This document shows, in pieces, positions 27,269 through 34,566 of a stretch of 64,000 nucleotides of DNA (its first letter is position 1; every line of letters begins with the position of its first letter). The notes below the pieces were generated by a model that was not told where the DNA came from, ran no database searches, and worked only from the letters and a program-made list of their open reading frames with translations. A program made the translations under genes and the position numbers. Source of the DNA: Acidobacteriota bacterium (GTDB lineage: Bacteria; Acidobacteriota; Thermoanaerobaculia; Multivoradales; Multivoraceae); assembly GCA_003388555.1 (NCBI GenBank), contig QQVD01000074.1:86375-150374 (forward strand), read 5' to 3'.

Positions 27269-28642
27269 GTCCACCAGGGTGTAGGCGGTCTCGCGATGCT
27301 CGGTGACGTCGAGGCCGATGCGCTCGGAGTCGGGGCTGACCCGCAGTCCGATCACCAGATCGATCAGCTTGAGCAGGACGAAGGAGACCACACCGGCCCA
27401 GACCACGGTGTACAGCACCGCCTTGAGCTGGATCAGCACCTGGGCCGCGTTGCCGTAGAACAGGCCGTCGGTGTCGTTGCCGGGCACCCCGGAGGTCGCC
27501 CAGAGGCCGGCGCCGACGGCGCCCCAGATCCCGGCGACGCCGTGCACGCCGAAGACGTCGAGCGAGTCGTCGTAGCCGAGCTTCACCTTGGCCCAGGTCA
27601 CCGCGAAGTAGCCCGCGATCGATGCACCGGCGCCGACCCCCAAGGCTCCCATCGCGTTCACCGAGCCGCAGGCCGGCGTGATCGCGACCAGCCCCGCGAC
27701 CGCGCCGGTGATCAGACCGAGCAGGGTCGGCTTGCGCTCGCGGAACCAATCGAGCGCCCCCCAGGTCGCCGCCGCCGCCGCCGTCGCGACGTGGGTGACG
27801 ACGAAGGCGTTGGCCGCCGACTCGTTGGCGCCGAGGGCGCTACCGGCGTTGAATCCGAACCAGCCGAACCAGAGCAGACCGGTACCGAGCACGGCGAAGG
27901 GCAGGTTGTGGGGCGGAGAGATCCCCTGCGGATACCCCTGCCGCCTTCCGAGCAGGATCGCCGCCACCAGCGCCGAGACACCGGCGTTGATGTGGACGAC
28001 CGTGCCGCCGGCGAAATCCAGCGCTCCGTCGTCGCCGAGGCCGAAGAAGCCCTCGGCACCTCCCCACACCCAGTGACAAACCGGGGCGTACACGACGAGC
28101 AGCCACAGTCCGGTGAACCAGCAGATGGCGCTGAACTTCATGCGCTCGGCGAAGGCCCCGATCATCAGTGCGGGCGTGATGATGGCGAACATGCCCTGGA
28201 ACACCATGAACAGCTGAGCCGGGATCGTGGTCCCGTCCCAGGGCTCGAAGCCGACACCGCTGAGGAAGAAGTAGTCGCCACCTCCAACCAGACCGCCGAA
28301 CGCGTCCGATCCGAACGCCAGCGAGAAGCCGAACAGCACCCAGAGGATGGTCATCAGCGCCATGCACAGGAAGCACTGGGCGAGGATCGACAGCACGTTC
28401 TTGCGTCGCACCAAACCGCCGTAGAAGAAGGCCAGGCCGGGCGTCATCAGCAGCACCAGGGCGCTCGCCGCCAGCACCCAGGCGGTGTCGCCGGAGTCGA
28501 TCGCCGGCGCAGTTTCCTGAGCCGCCAGCGGCCGGGCGCCGATGCCGAGCAGACACAGAGTCAGCAGCAGCAGGACGCCGATCCAGCGGCCGTCGGCTCC
28601 GCGGACCGCCGTCACTTCCTTCACCTGCGGATTCGATCTCAT
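27266..28642 (-). CDS. amt: Ammonium transporter Amt
   Basis: 458 residues from the ATG with GGGGAGAG 4 bases upstream. It has a cleavable-looking signal peptide (IGVLLLLTLCLLGIGARPLAAQ) then 11 membrane helices. Amt signatures are all present: 'DTAWVLAASALVLLMTPGLA', 'FFYGGLVRRKNVLS', 'GGTVVHINAGVSALVAA' (with the conserved pore His), 'WFGWFGFNAGSAL', 'GAVAGLVAITPACG' and 'DVFGVHGVAGIWGA' (second pore His). It conducts NH4+/NH3 across the inner membrane. It is transcribed first in an amt-glnK operon whose 5' region contains a sigma-54-type promoter. Confidence 0.96.
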   Translation of the reverse strand: MRSNPQVKEVTAVRGADGRWIGVLLLLTLCLLGIGARPLAAQETAPAIDSGDTAWVLAASALVLLMTPGLAFFYGGLVRRKNVLSILAQCFLCMALMTILWVLFGFSLAFGSDAFGGLVGGGDYFFLSGVGFEPWDGTTIPAQLFMVFQGMFAIITPALMIGAFAERMKFSAICWFTGLWLLVVYAPVCHWVWGGAEGFFGLGDDGALDFAGGTVVHINAGVSALVAAILLGRRQGYPQGISPPHNLPFAVLGTGLLWFGWFGFNAGSALGANESAANAFVVTHVATAAAAATWGALDWFRERKPTLLGLITGAVAGLVAITPACGSVNAMGALGVGAGASIAGYFAVTWAKVKLGYDDSLDVFGVHGVAGIWGAVGAGLWATSGVPGNDTDGLFYGNAAQVLIQLKAVLYTVVWAGVVSFVLLKLIDLVIGLRVSPDSERIGLDVTEHRETAYTLVD

Positions 28643-29076
28643 CGCTCTCCCCTCGAGTCTCAGTTCGGGCGTCGGCGGCCGCACGCCACCGAGGGGCGCC
28701 GTGGTGCCGGTCGCCGATCACCCGCCACTGCAACACGGGAGCCAACCCGTCCTCCGGGCCGCGGCGCGTCGCCATGCCGGGCAGCTGACGGGTCCCATCC
28801 GCGCCGACGACGGCGGCCGAAGTCACGTGGGCCGGGAGCCCACCGCGGTCTGCCCGACGCAGACCGCGGGAGCTCTTTCCCGCCCAGGGGCGGCGTGCTC
28901 CGACGCCACCTGCCGCTACGAGAGTGTGGAGAAAGCACACCGTCCACGACAAAAATGTCGCGAAACCCTCGCGTCACCGACGCGGACCGTTCGGCCGGCG
29001 GGCCAGGATCAGCCTGACCGGGTCAGTCGGGCCAGTCGGGCCAGTCGGGTCAGTCGGGTCAGTCGGGTCAGTCGGG
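28643..29076. other. Intergenic region upstream of amt
   Basis: 434 bases between the amt start and the end of the next minus-strand gene. It contains the sigma-54-type promoter and, at its far end, a 9-bp tandem array, both annotated separately. The remaining part has no credible gene or RNA. Confidence 0.55.
28729..28744 (-). promoter_or_regulatory. Sigma-54-type promoter of amt-glnK
   Basis: On the minus strand the site reads TGGCTCCCGTGTTGCA. It keeps the invariant GG and GC of the -24/-12 elements with exactly 10 bases between them and matches TGGCAC-N5-TTGCA at all but two positions. The start would be about 75 bases before the amt ATG. Nitrogen-controlled sigma-54 transcription of amt and glnK is common. 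Prediction only. Confidence 0.55.
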
Positions 29077-29083
29077 TCAGTCG
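29021..29083. repeat. Tandem repeat, 7 units of 9 bp (GGTCAGTCG)
   Basis: Five exact copies of GGTCAGTCG and two of GGCCAGTCG. The minus-strand stop codon (TGA) of the adjacent secreted-protein gene lies inside the last unit, and the array continues past it. If translated beyond the stop it would encode a Leu-Thr-Arg repeat. Confidence 0.95.
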
Positions 29084-29916
29084 ACCGACTCGAAGGCGAT
29101 CAACAGGCAGCGACCGATCCGCGCCAGCGGGCCTGCCGAGATCGAGCGGGGAGATCGCAGCGAGTGCGGCGCCACGGACAGCAGGTAGAGCCCCCGCGTC
29201 AGTTTGGGCTGGGCTCTCCAGCCGTCGACCGTCAGCGCCGAGCGGAAGCGATCGACCCCCCACTCGCCCAGCACCGGCCGAGAGTCGACCGGGCCGCCGA
29301 CGCCGGACGCAGCGGACGACGCCGACGCGCCATCGCCGCCGGGACCCTCGACGCTTCCAGCGACGCCGAGCAGGAGGCGTCGACGCTGCTCCACCTCGAG
29401 ATCGAGGGTCAGCACTCCGTCGGCGCCGATCGGCAGCTCGCACGCCAGGGACGACGCCTCGTTCAGCACCCCACCGGTGCGCGAAGAAGACCACAGCTCG
29501 ACGCGGACCGTCTCCTCCGGGGCCCCGGCCGGAGTCGGCAGGATCGCGGAGAGGGAGATGCGACGGAAGTCCGGCCACTCGCGCCGCCGAAGCCGCGGAT
29601 AGAGACCGTGCACCGTCAGCCGCACCGAGCCACCGGCCAGCTCCGGGTCACCTCCATCGAGGGCGACCGCCGGGATGAGGTCCACAGCGCCCGCGACGCC
29701 TTCGGAACCGTCCTCCGGCAGCAGGTCGTGCGGCCAGGAATCGAGGTCCTCGAGCTCGGCCGAACCGAGCACGAAAGCGAGCTCGAGCGGATCGGGCACG
29801 TCCGCGGTCAGCCACTCGGACACCGCCGAGAGGCGAGCCGCCGAGCCTGCACTGGCTGTCAGGAGTCCGGCTCGCAACACGTCGCGACGCCGCCAACCGG
29901 GCACTGAGACGGCCAT
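29077..29916 (-). CDS. Tat-type exported protein of unknown function
   Basis: 279 residues. It begins with a Tat-like leader: 'WRRRDVLRAGLLTASAGSAARL'. The mature chain is rich in beta-strand pattern (LELAFVLGSAELEDLDSWP, 'VRLTVHGLYPRLRRREWPDF', 'TVRVELWSSSRTGGVL', 'LTLDLEVEQRRRLLLGVAG') with a flexible Gly/Ser/Ala-rich stretch about 40 residues before the C-terminal third. No enzymatic motif is recognised. It is divergent from the beta-sandwich and tail-collar genes on the plus strand, 253 bases away, and may share regulation with them. The gene's stop codon falls inside the 9-bp tandem repeat. Confidence 0.75.
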   Translation of the reverse strand: MAVSVPGWRRRDVLRAGLLTASAGSAARLSAVSEWLTADVPDPLELAFVLGSAELEDLDSWPHDLLPEDGSEGVAGAVDLIPAVALDGGDPELAGGSVRLTVHGLYPRLRRREWPDFRRISLSAILPTPAGAPEETVRVELWSSSRTGGVLNEASSLACELPIGADGVLTLDLEVEQRRRLLLGVAGSVEGPGGDGASASSAASGVGGPVDSRPVLGEWGVDRFRSALTVDGWRAQPKLTRGLYLLSVAPHSLRSPRSISAGPLARIGRCLLIAFESVD

Positions 29917-30169
29917 CCTTGGATACCCCTTCGAAGGAGAACGAGAAGATCGGGCAGCGTCAGCGTAGCACCAAACTCCTGCCGTCTCGGCCCACCGTCG
30001 CTCCGACGGGCCTCCAACGCGGGCCCTGTCACTTCTTGTTCGGTTCGCGGTACATTGATAGCGAGTTGCCCACTTCCGCGCCTCGATCCCCGCCGGGCCA
30101 AAGCTGGGAGCGAGTCTGACCCGTGTTGCCGCTGCCGCTCCTGCGCCAGCGGCCGTTTCAGGAGGTCCG

Positions 30170-30697
30170 ATGCAGATCACGGCGTTACGCGCGACGCTCG
30201 ACGCCCCCCGCAACGTCGAGATCGCCCAGGACCCGGTGCGGATCGACGCCCGCGTGACCCTCACCAACCAGAGCGACCACAGTGTGGTCCTGTCGTCGCC
30301 GGCCGGCAAAGACCCGCACTTCTGGCACGTCCTCGACTCGAACCAACGCGAGGTCGCCCGCCAGAGCGACGAGTCTCCTCTCACCAGGCACCACGCCTCG
30401 CCTCTCATCGCGACCGGACACGAGGCGCACGAGTCCTTCACCGCAAGCGTCCCGGCACGGAAGCTCCGGTCCGGCCGCAGCTACACCCTGAGGGTGGTCT
30501 TCCACGGCTGCCCGGCGGAGGTGTGCTTCACCGCCTTTACGGTGCCCAAGAAGGCCGCGGCCAAAGAGAAGAAGACGGCGAAGGACGGCAAGCAGGCGGC
30601 CAGCAGGAAGCCGGCCAAGAAGAAGACGACCAAGAAGAAGACCAAGAAGAAGACCAAGAAGGCCACCAGGAAGACCTCTGAGAAGTCCGCCCGCTGA
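30170..30697 (+). CDS. Beta-sandwich protein with lysine-rich histone-H1-like tail
   Basis: 175 residues with AGGAGG 5 bases before ATG. Residues 1-125 look like a single Ig/BsuPI-like beta-sandwich: 'VRIDARVTLTNQSDHSVVL', 'FWHVLDSNQREVARQ' and 'GRSYTLRVVFHGCPAEVCFTAF', with a Cys pair close to the end. Residues about 126-175 are almost pure Lys/Ala/Thr (AKKKTTKKKTKKKTKKATRK), like histone H1/HctB tails that bind nucleic acid or other polyanions. No signal peptide is present, so the tail may act on DNA/RNA, or the protein may leave the cell by another route. It is the first gene before three tail-collar genes, 87 bases ahead. Function unknown. Confidence 0.8.
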   Translation: MQITALRATLDAPRNVEIAQDPVRIDARVTLTNQSDHSVVLSSPAGKDPHFWHVLDSNQREVARQSDESPLTRHHASPLIATGHEAHESFTASVPARKLRSGRSYTLRVVFHGCPAEVCFTAFTVPKKAAAKEKKTAKDGKQAASRKPAKKKTTKKKTKKKTKKATRKTSEKSAR

Positions 30698-30784
30698 GCC
30701 GCGAAGAAGAATGGCTGACCCGGCAGCAACGACCGGCGAATCGATCCGATCGCAACGCACCAAAGACACGAGGAGCTGCATTCG

Positions 30785-31321
30785 ATGTCCGAACCGTTTC
30801 TCGCCGAGATCCGCATCGTCGGCTTCAACTTCGCCCCGCGCGGCTGGGCCTTCTGCGACGGCCAGATCCTGCCGATCAACCAGAACCAGTCGCTCTACTC
30901 TCTGCTCGGCACCACCTACGGGGGCGACGGTCGCACGTCCTTCGCCCTGCCCGACCTCAGGGGACGCACGCCGATCCACGTCGGAGCCAGCAACGGGGGA
31001 GCGCATCATGTCGAAGGTCAGAAGGGGGGCGAGGAGACCCACACCCTGAGCGCAGCGGAGATGCCGCAGCACACCCACCAGATGGCCGCGACGAGCGACA
31101 CCGCCTCGGCGAACACACCGCAGGGCAACCGACCGGCCGCCACCACCGCGGCGGTCGGCAACCTCTACCGCACCGCCACCAGCGGCAGCGGCCTCGACGT
31201 CACCCTGGCCGCCGGAGCGGTGACCAATGTCGGCGGTGGCCAGGCCCACGACAACATGCAGCCCTATCTGGTGCTCAACTTCTGCATCGCGCTGCAGGGC
31301 CTCTTCCCTTCACGCAACTGA
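30785..31321 (+). CDS. Phage tail-collar domain protein (MdpB-like), copy 1
   Basis: 178 residues, GAGGAG before ATG. The tail-collar (microcystin-dependent protein) pattern is complete: 'FLAEIRIVGFNFAPRGWAFC', 'ILPINQNQSLYSLLGTTYG', 'GDGRTSFALPDLRGRTPIH', 'LSAAEMPQHTHQM' (the conserved HTH/MPxHxH segment) and 'NMQPYLVLNFCIALQGLFPS'. First of three tandem paralogues. These collar-like proteins resemble the short fibres of phage tails, but no baseplate, tube or sheath gene is nearby. In bacteria they occur as stand-alone triplets of unknown role. Confidence 0.92.
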   Translation: MSEPFLAEIRIVGFNFAPRGWAFCDGQILPINQNQSLYSLLGTTYGGDGRTSFALPDLRGRTPIHVGASNGGAHHVEGQKGGEETHTLSAAEMPQHTHQMAATSDTASANTPQGNRPAATTAAVGNLYRTATSGSGLDVTLAAGAVTNVGGGQAHDNMQPYLVLNFCIALQGLFPSRN

Positions 31322-31340
31322 CCCTTCCCGGGAGCCACAC

Positions 31341-31862
31341 ATGTCCGAACCCTTCGTCGGCGAGATCCGCATGTTCGCGGGCAACTTCGCGCCCCGCGGC
31401 TGGGCGTTCTGCGACGGCCAGCTGCTCGCGGTGTCGCAGAACGACGCCCTGTTCAGCCTCCTCGGAACGGTCTACGGGGGTGACGGCCGCACCACCTTCG
31501 GCCTGCCCGACCTGCGCGGCCGCATCCCGATCCACGCCGGTACCGGACCGGGCCTCAGCCCGAGACGGCTCGGCGCCAAGGCCGGGGAGGAGAACGTGAC
31601 CCTGACCGTCAATCAGATGCCTTCGCACACCCACGGCTGGCGCGCATCTTCGGGTGCGGCGACCGAGACCAGCCCTTCGGGCGCCGGCTACGCCCAGACC
31701 TCGGCGCTCGACGTCTACAACGACGCGCCGACGTCGTTCGCGGCCATGGCGAGCGACATGATCGGCAACGTCGGCGGCTCACGCAGCCACACGAACCTCA
31801 TGCCCTTCCTCTGCGTGCACTTCATCATCGCCCTCTTCGGCATCTACCCCTCCCGCCACTGA
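31341..31862 (+). CDS. Phage tail-collar domain protein (MdpB-like), copy 2
   Basis: 173 residues; GGGAG 7 bases before the ATG and 19 bases after the previous stop. Same architecture as copy 1: 'FVGEIRMFAGNFAPRGWAFC', 'GDGRTTFGLPDLRGRIPIH', 'LTVNQMPSHTHGW' and 'LMPFLCVHFIIALFGIYPS'. It differs most from its neighbours in the variable region (about residues 95-140: GAGYAQTSALDVYNDAPTS). Co-transcribed with the other two copies. Confidence 0.92.
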   Translation: MSEPFVGEIRMFAGNFAPRGWAFCDGQLLAVSQNDALFSLLGTVYGGDGRTTFGLPDLRGRIPIHAGTGPGLSPRRLGAKAGEENVTLTVNQMPSHTHGWRASSGAATETSPSGAGYAQTSALDVYNDAPTSFAAMASDMIGNVGGSRSHTNLMPFLCVHFIIALFGIYPSRH

Positions 31863-31889
31863 CCTGCCTTCTCCCGAGGAGCTCACTCG

Positions 31890-32411
31890 ATGTCCGAACC
31901 CTTCATCGCCGAGATCCGCATCTTCGCCGGCAACTTCGCGCCGCAGGGCTGGGCCTTCTGCAACGGTCAGCTGCTGCCGATCGCCCAGAACACCGCCCTC
32001 TTCTCGCTCATCGGCACCACCTACGGCGGTGACGGCCGCACCACCACCGCGCTGCCCAACCTCGAGGGGCGGGCGCCGATGCACCCCGGCCGCGGTCCCG
32101 GCCTGACCGACCGGCGCCTTGGTCAACGCGGCGGCGTCGAGACGGTCACCCTGACCGAGGCCCAGTTGCCGAACCACAACCACAGCGCTCAGGGCGGGCT
32201 GGGCGCCGCCAACGAGCGCAACCCGGGCAACCATTACCCGGGGCAGGTCGCCGGCCGCGGCACCTCGGTCTACGCTCCCCCGACCGGCACGCAGGTTCCC
32301 TTCGAGTCGCTGGCCGACAGCGGCGGCTCGCAGGCACACAACAACATGCAGCCGTTCCTGACGATGAACTTCATCATCGCTCTCGTCGGGCTCTACCCGA
32401 GCCGATCCTGA
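31890..32411 (+). CDS. Phage tail-collar domain protein (MdpB-like), copy 3
   Basis: 173 residues, GAGGAG before the ATG, 27 bases after copy 2. Core: 'FIAEIRIFAGNFAPQGWAFC', 'GDGRTTTALPNLEGRAPMH', 'LTEAQLPNHNHSAQ' (the HxH element is NHNH here, where copies 1 and 2 have HTH) and 'NMQPFLTMNFIIALVGLYPS'. The variable part is shorter, with a Gly/Asn-rich 'ERNPGNHYPGQVAGRG'. A methyltransferase-like gene follows 89 bases later, with its start inside an upstream-extending open frame. Confidence 0.92.
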   Translation: MSEPFIAEIRIFAGNFAPQGWAFCNGQLLPIAQNTALFSLIGTTYGGDGRTTTALPNLEGRAPMHPGRGPGLTDRRLGQRGGVETVTLTEAQLPNHNHSAQGGLGAANERNPGNHYPGQVAGRGTSVYAPPTGTQVPFESLADSGGSQAHNNMQPFLTMNFIIALVGLYPSRS

Positions 32412-32500
32412 TCGACAGCTCCTCGCCGGCGTCGGGCCGGCTGGAACCGGGCCCTGACGCCGCGGCGGATCGTGACGCACCGCGGTCGCAGTCCCGCTAC

Positions 32501-33100
32501 GTGCGCTGTGACGCGCCGGAGGGGCGTTCGGGCCGCTGGGTGCTCGAGCGCTTCGAGGTGCGCGAGGACCCCGACTACCGCGCCGAGCTCGACGAACGGC
32601 CGCCCTGGGTGCGCCGCGAACCGGGGATCTATTCGCAGCTGCGCCGCGACGGTGTGGTCTACATGACCGACCTGTTCGACGAGTGGTACACCCAGCGCGC
32701 CTTCCTCGAACGAGCCCGGCTGCATCCGGCAGGAGAACATCTGGTCACCGGGCTAGGCCTCGGCCTGGTCGTCGAGACCCTGCTCCAGGACCCGAGCTGC
32801 GCGCCGCGGCGGATCACCGTCGTCGAGAGATCCGCCGACGTGCTGCGGCTCGTCGGCGACCATCTCGCGGCACGCTACGGCGCCAGTCTGCGGCTGGTCG
32901 AAGCCGACGCCTTCAGCTGGCAGCCACCGCAGGGCGAGCGCTTCGACCTGATCTGGCACGACATCTGGCCGGACCCACGGGCGCCCGAGGTGGCCAGGGA
33001 GATCGAGCTCCTCGAGCGCCGCTACGCGCCCTTCTGCGCACCGCAGGACGGGTGGCAGGGGTCGTGGCCCCGCGAGTACCGCGCCGCCTACGGCGACTGA
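32501..33100 (+). CDS. SAM-binding, spermidine-synthase-like methyltransferase fold protein
   Basis: 199 residues from GTG; no clear Shine-Dalgarno, and the frame stays open upstream to the previous gene, so the N-terminus is uncertain. Rossmann motifs: 'HLVTGLGLGLVVETLL' (motif I), 'ITVVERSADVLRLVGDHL' (acidic loop) and 'FDLIWHDIWPDP' (motif IV region). The N-terminal 'RWVLERFEVREDPDYR' and 'VYMTDLFDEWYTQRAFLE' segments are typical of spermidine-synthase-like proteins that often lack the polyamine active site. Substrate unknown. It overlaps the end of the radical SAM gene on the opposite strand by 13 bases. Confidence 0.78.
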   Translation: MRCDAPEGRSGRWVLERFEVREDPDYRAELDERPPWVRREPGIYSQLRRDGVVYMTDLFDEWYTQRAFLERARLHPAGEHLVTGLGLGLVVETLLQDPSCAPRRITVVERSADVLRLVGDHLAARYGASLRLVEADAFSWQPPQGERFDLIWHDIWPDPRAPEVAREIELLERRYAPFCAPQDGWQGSWPREYRAAYGD

Positions 33101-34566
33101 TCGGCGCCCGCGGACGACTGCCCCAGCGAGTCGAGGATGCCGCGCGTGAGCGCGCCCGGAAGCGCGAGATCGATCCGATCGCGGCGTTCTCCGCCGCTCC
33201 AATCGGAGAGGTAGCTTTCGTAGAACCGCTCGCACAGGCGCAGGTCAGCGAGCGAGAAGGTGTCGCTGCGCAGCAGCTCGTACGGCGGGTCGCTGCTGAA
33301 AACCATGCCGAAGCGCTCGGCGTCGCGCATCAGCGGCGAGCCGGGCAGCCCGAGCAGCCGGTAGGCGACGATCTCGCAGTCGCGCGCCGCGAGGTACTCC
33401 ACGGTGGCGAAGAAGTCAAAGGGCCTGGTGCCCGGAAGGCCGTAGATGATGTCGACGTAGAAGCGCACCCGGGCGCGGCGCAGCTCCGCGATCGCGCGCT
33501 CGAAGCGTTCGCGGTTCTCGGGCCGGCGCACCTCACGCAGGCCCTGGCTCGAGATCGTCTGCAGGCCGAGGCCGACGCAGGTCACTCTCGCGGCAGCCAG
33601 CAGGTCGGCCATCTCGCCGTCGATCGAATCCGGGTATGCCTCGAAGTAGAGGGTGCCGCGGTAGTCGTGCCGCGCCAGCTCGGCGAGGATCCGCTTGGCG
33701 CGCTGGACGTAGGTGGTGAAGGTCGGATCGATGATCTCGACCGCGAGGCCCCGGCGCAGGAGCGCCAGCAGCTCGCTGACGACCAGGCCCTCCTCCTTCG
33801 CGTTCAGCGGTGTCTTGCCGTACATGCAGTACGAGCACGCATAGGGGCAGCCGCGCAGCGTCTCGTAGAGCACGTGCGGCCACGACCAGCTCTGGTCGGC
33901 CAGTGCGTCGAGCTCGCCGGCGTCCCACACCGCGGTCAACCGTGTCATGTCGGTGGCCGGCGCGGTACTGGCCGCTGGAGCCGCCGCCGCGGCCGGCGGC
34001 GTCCTGCGTACGAGGACGCCGGGGATCCCCTCCGGCGGCTTTCGAGCCGGGTCGCAGGGGGTTCCTCGGGTCTGCTGACGCGCGACGACGAGCCGGCGCA
34101 GCGGCTCCTCGCCGTCGCCCTCGACCACCGCGGCGATCGCCGGGTGGCGGGTCAGGATCTCGGCGCCCCGACCACTGACGTCGGGGCCTCCGAGCAGCAC
34201 CCAGCTCTCCGGCAGCAGGCGGGCGACCGCATCGGCCAGGCGCAACGACAGCTGCACGTTCCACAGGTAGCACGAGAACCCGACGATGTCGGGGCCGGGC
34301 GCGACGACCTCGTCGAGCGCCTGGTCGAAGCGGGTGGAGAACGACCAGCGTTGGATCGCGCTGTCGGCGTCGCGCAGGAACGGCTGCAGCGGCCAGTCGA
34401 ACAGAAGCACCTCGACGCCCGCGGGTGCCAGCGCCAGCTCGGCATCGCTCTCCAGATAGCGCCGCAGGTTGCGCAGCGCCAGCGACGGGCAGTGGCCGAG
34501 CGAGACCAGGGCGATCCGCAAGGGCCGGTGAACCTCCGCCGGTGGCGATACGGCTACGCCGGTCAC
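33088..34566 (-). CDS. B12-binding domain radical SAM enzyme
   Basis: 492 residues from GTG at 34566, which overlaps the TGA of the beta-helix lipoprotein gene (GTGA) and has GGAGGG before it. N-terminal cobalamin-binding Rossmann domain: 'LRIALVSLGHCPSLALRNL', PDIVGFSCYLW and LLGGPDVSGRGAEIL (no DxHxxG motif, as usual for this class). A Pro/Ala-rich linker follows, then the radical SAM cluster C240-PYA-C244-SY-C247 and 'GLQTISSQGLREVRRPENRE'. C-terminal segment 'YELLRSDTFSLADLRLCERF' fits the DUF4080-type tail of such enzymes. The reaction is unknown; related enzymes methylate or rearrange unactivated carbons. It is the last gene of the cohesin-dockerin-beta-helix operon. Confidence 0.9.
   Translation of the reverse strand: MTGVAVSPPAEVHRPLRIALVSLGHCPSLALRNLRRYLESDAELALAPAGVEVLLFDWPLQPFLRDADSAIQRWSFSTRFDQALDEVVAPGPDIVGFSCYLWNVQLSLRLADAVARLLPESWVLLGGPDVSGRGAEILTRHPAIAAVVEGDGEEPLRRLVVARQQTRGTPCDPARKPPEGIPGVLVRRTPPAAAAAPAASTAPATDMTRLTAVWDAGELDALADQSWSWPHVLYETLRGCPYACSYCMYGKTPLNAKEEGLVVSELLALLRRGLAVEIIDPTFTTYVQRAKRILAELARHDYRGTLYFEAYPDSIDGEMADLLAAARVTCVGLGLQTISSQGLREVRRPENRERFERAIAELRRARVRFYVDIIYGLPGTRPFDFFATVEYLAARDCEIVAYRLLGLPGSPLMRDAERFGMVFSSDPPYELLRSDTFSLADLRLCERFYESYLSDWSGGERRDRIDLALPGALTRGILDSLGQSSAGADQSP

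Noticed and set aside
27242..29017. 591-codon plus-strand frame over amt
   Set aside because: The minus strand encodes a textbook Amt; the antisense product is His/Arg/Glu-rich and featureless.
30785..32411. Prophage or tailocin because of the tail-collar proteins
   Set aside because: No integrase, capsid, sheath, tube, baseplate or lysis gene anywhere in the window.
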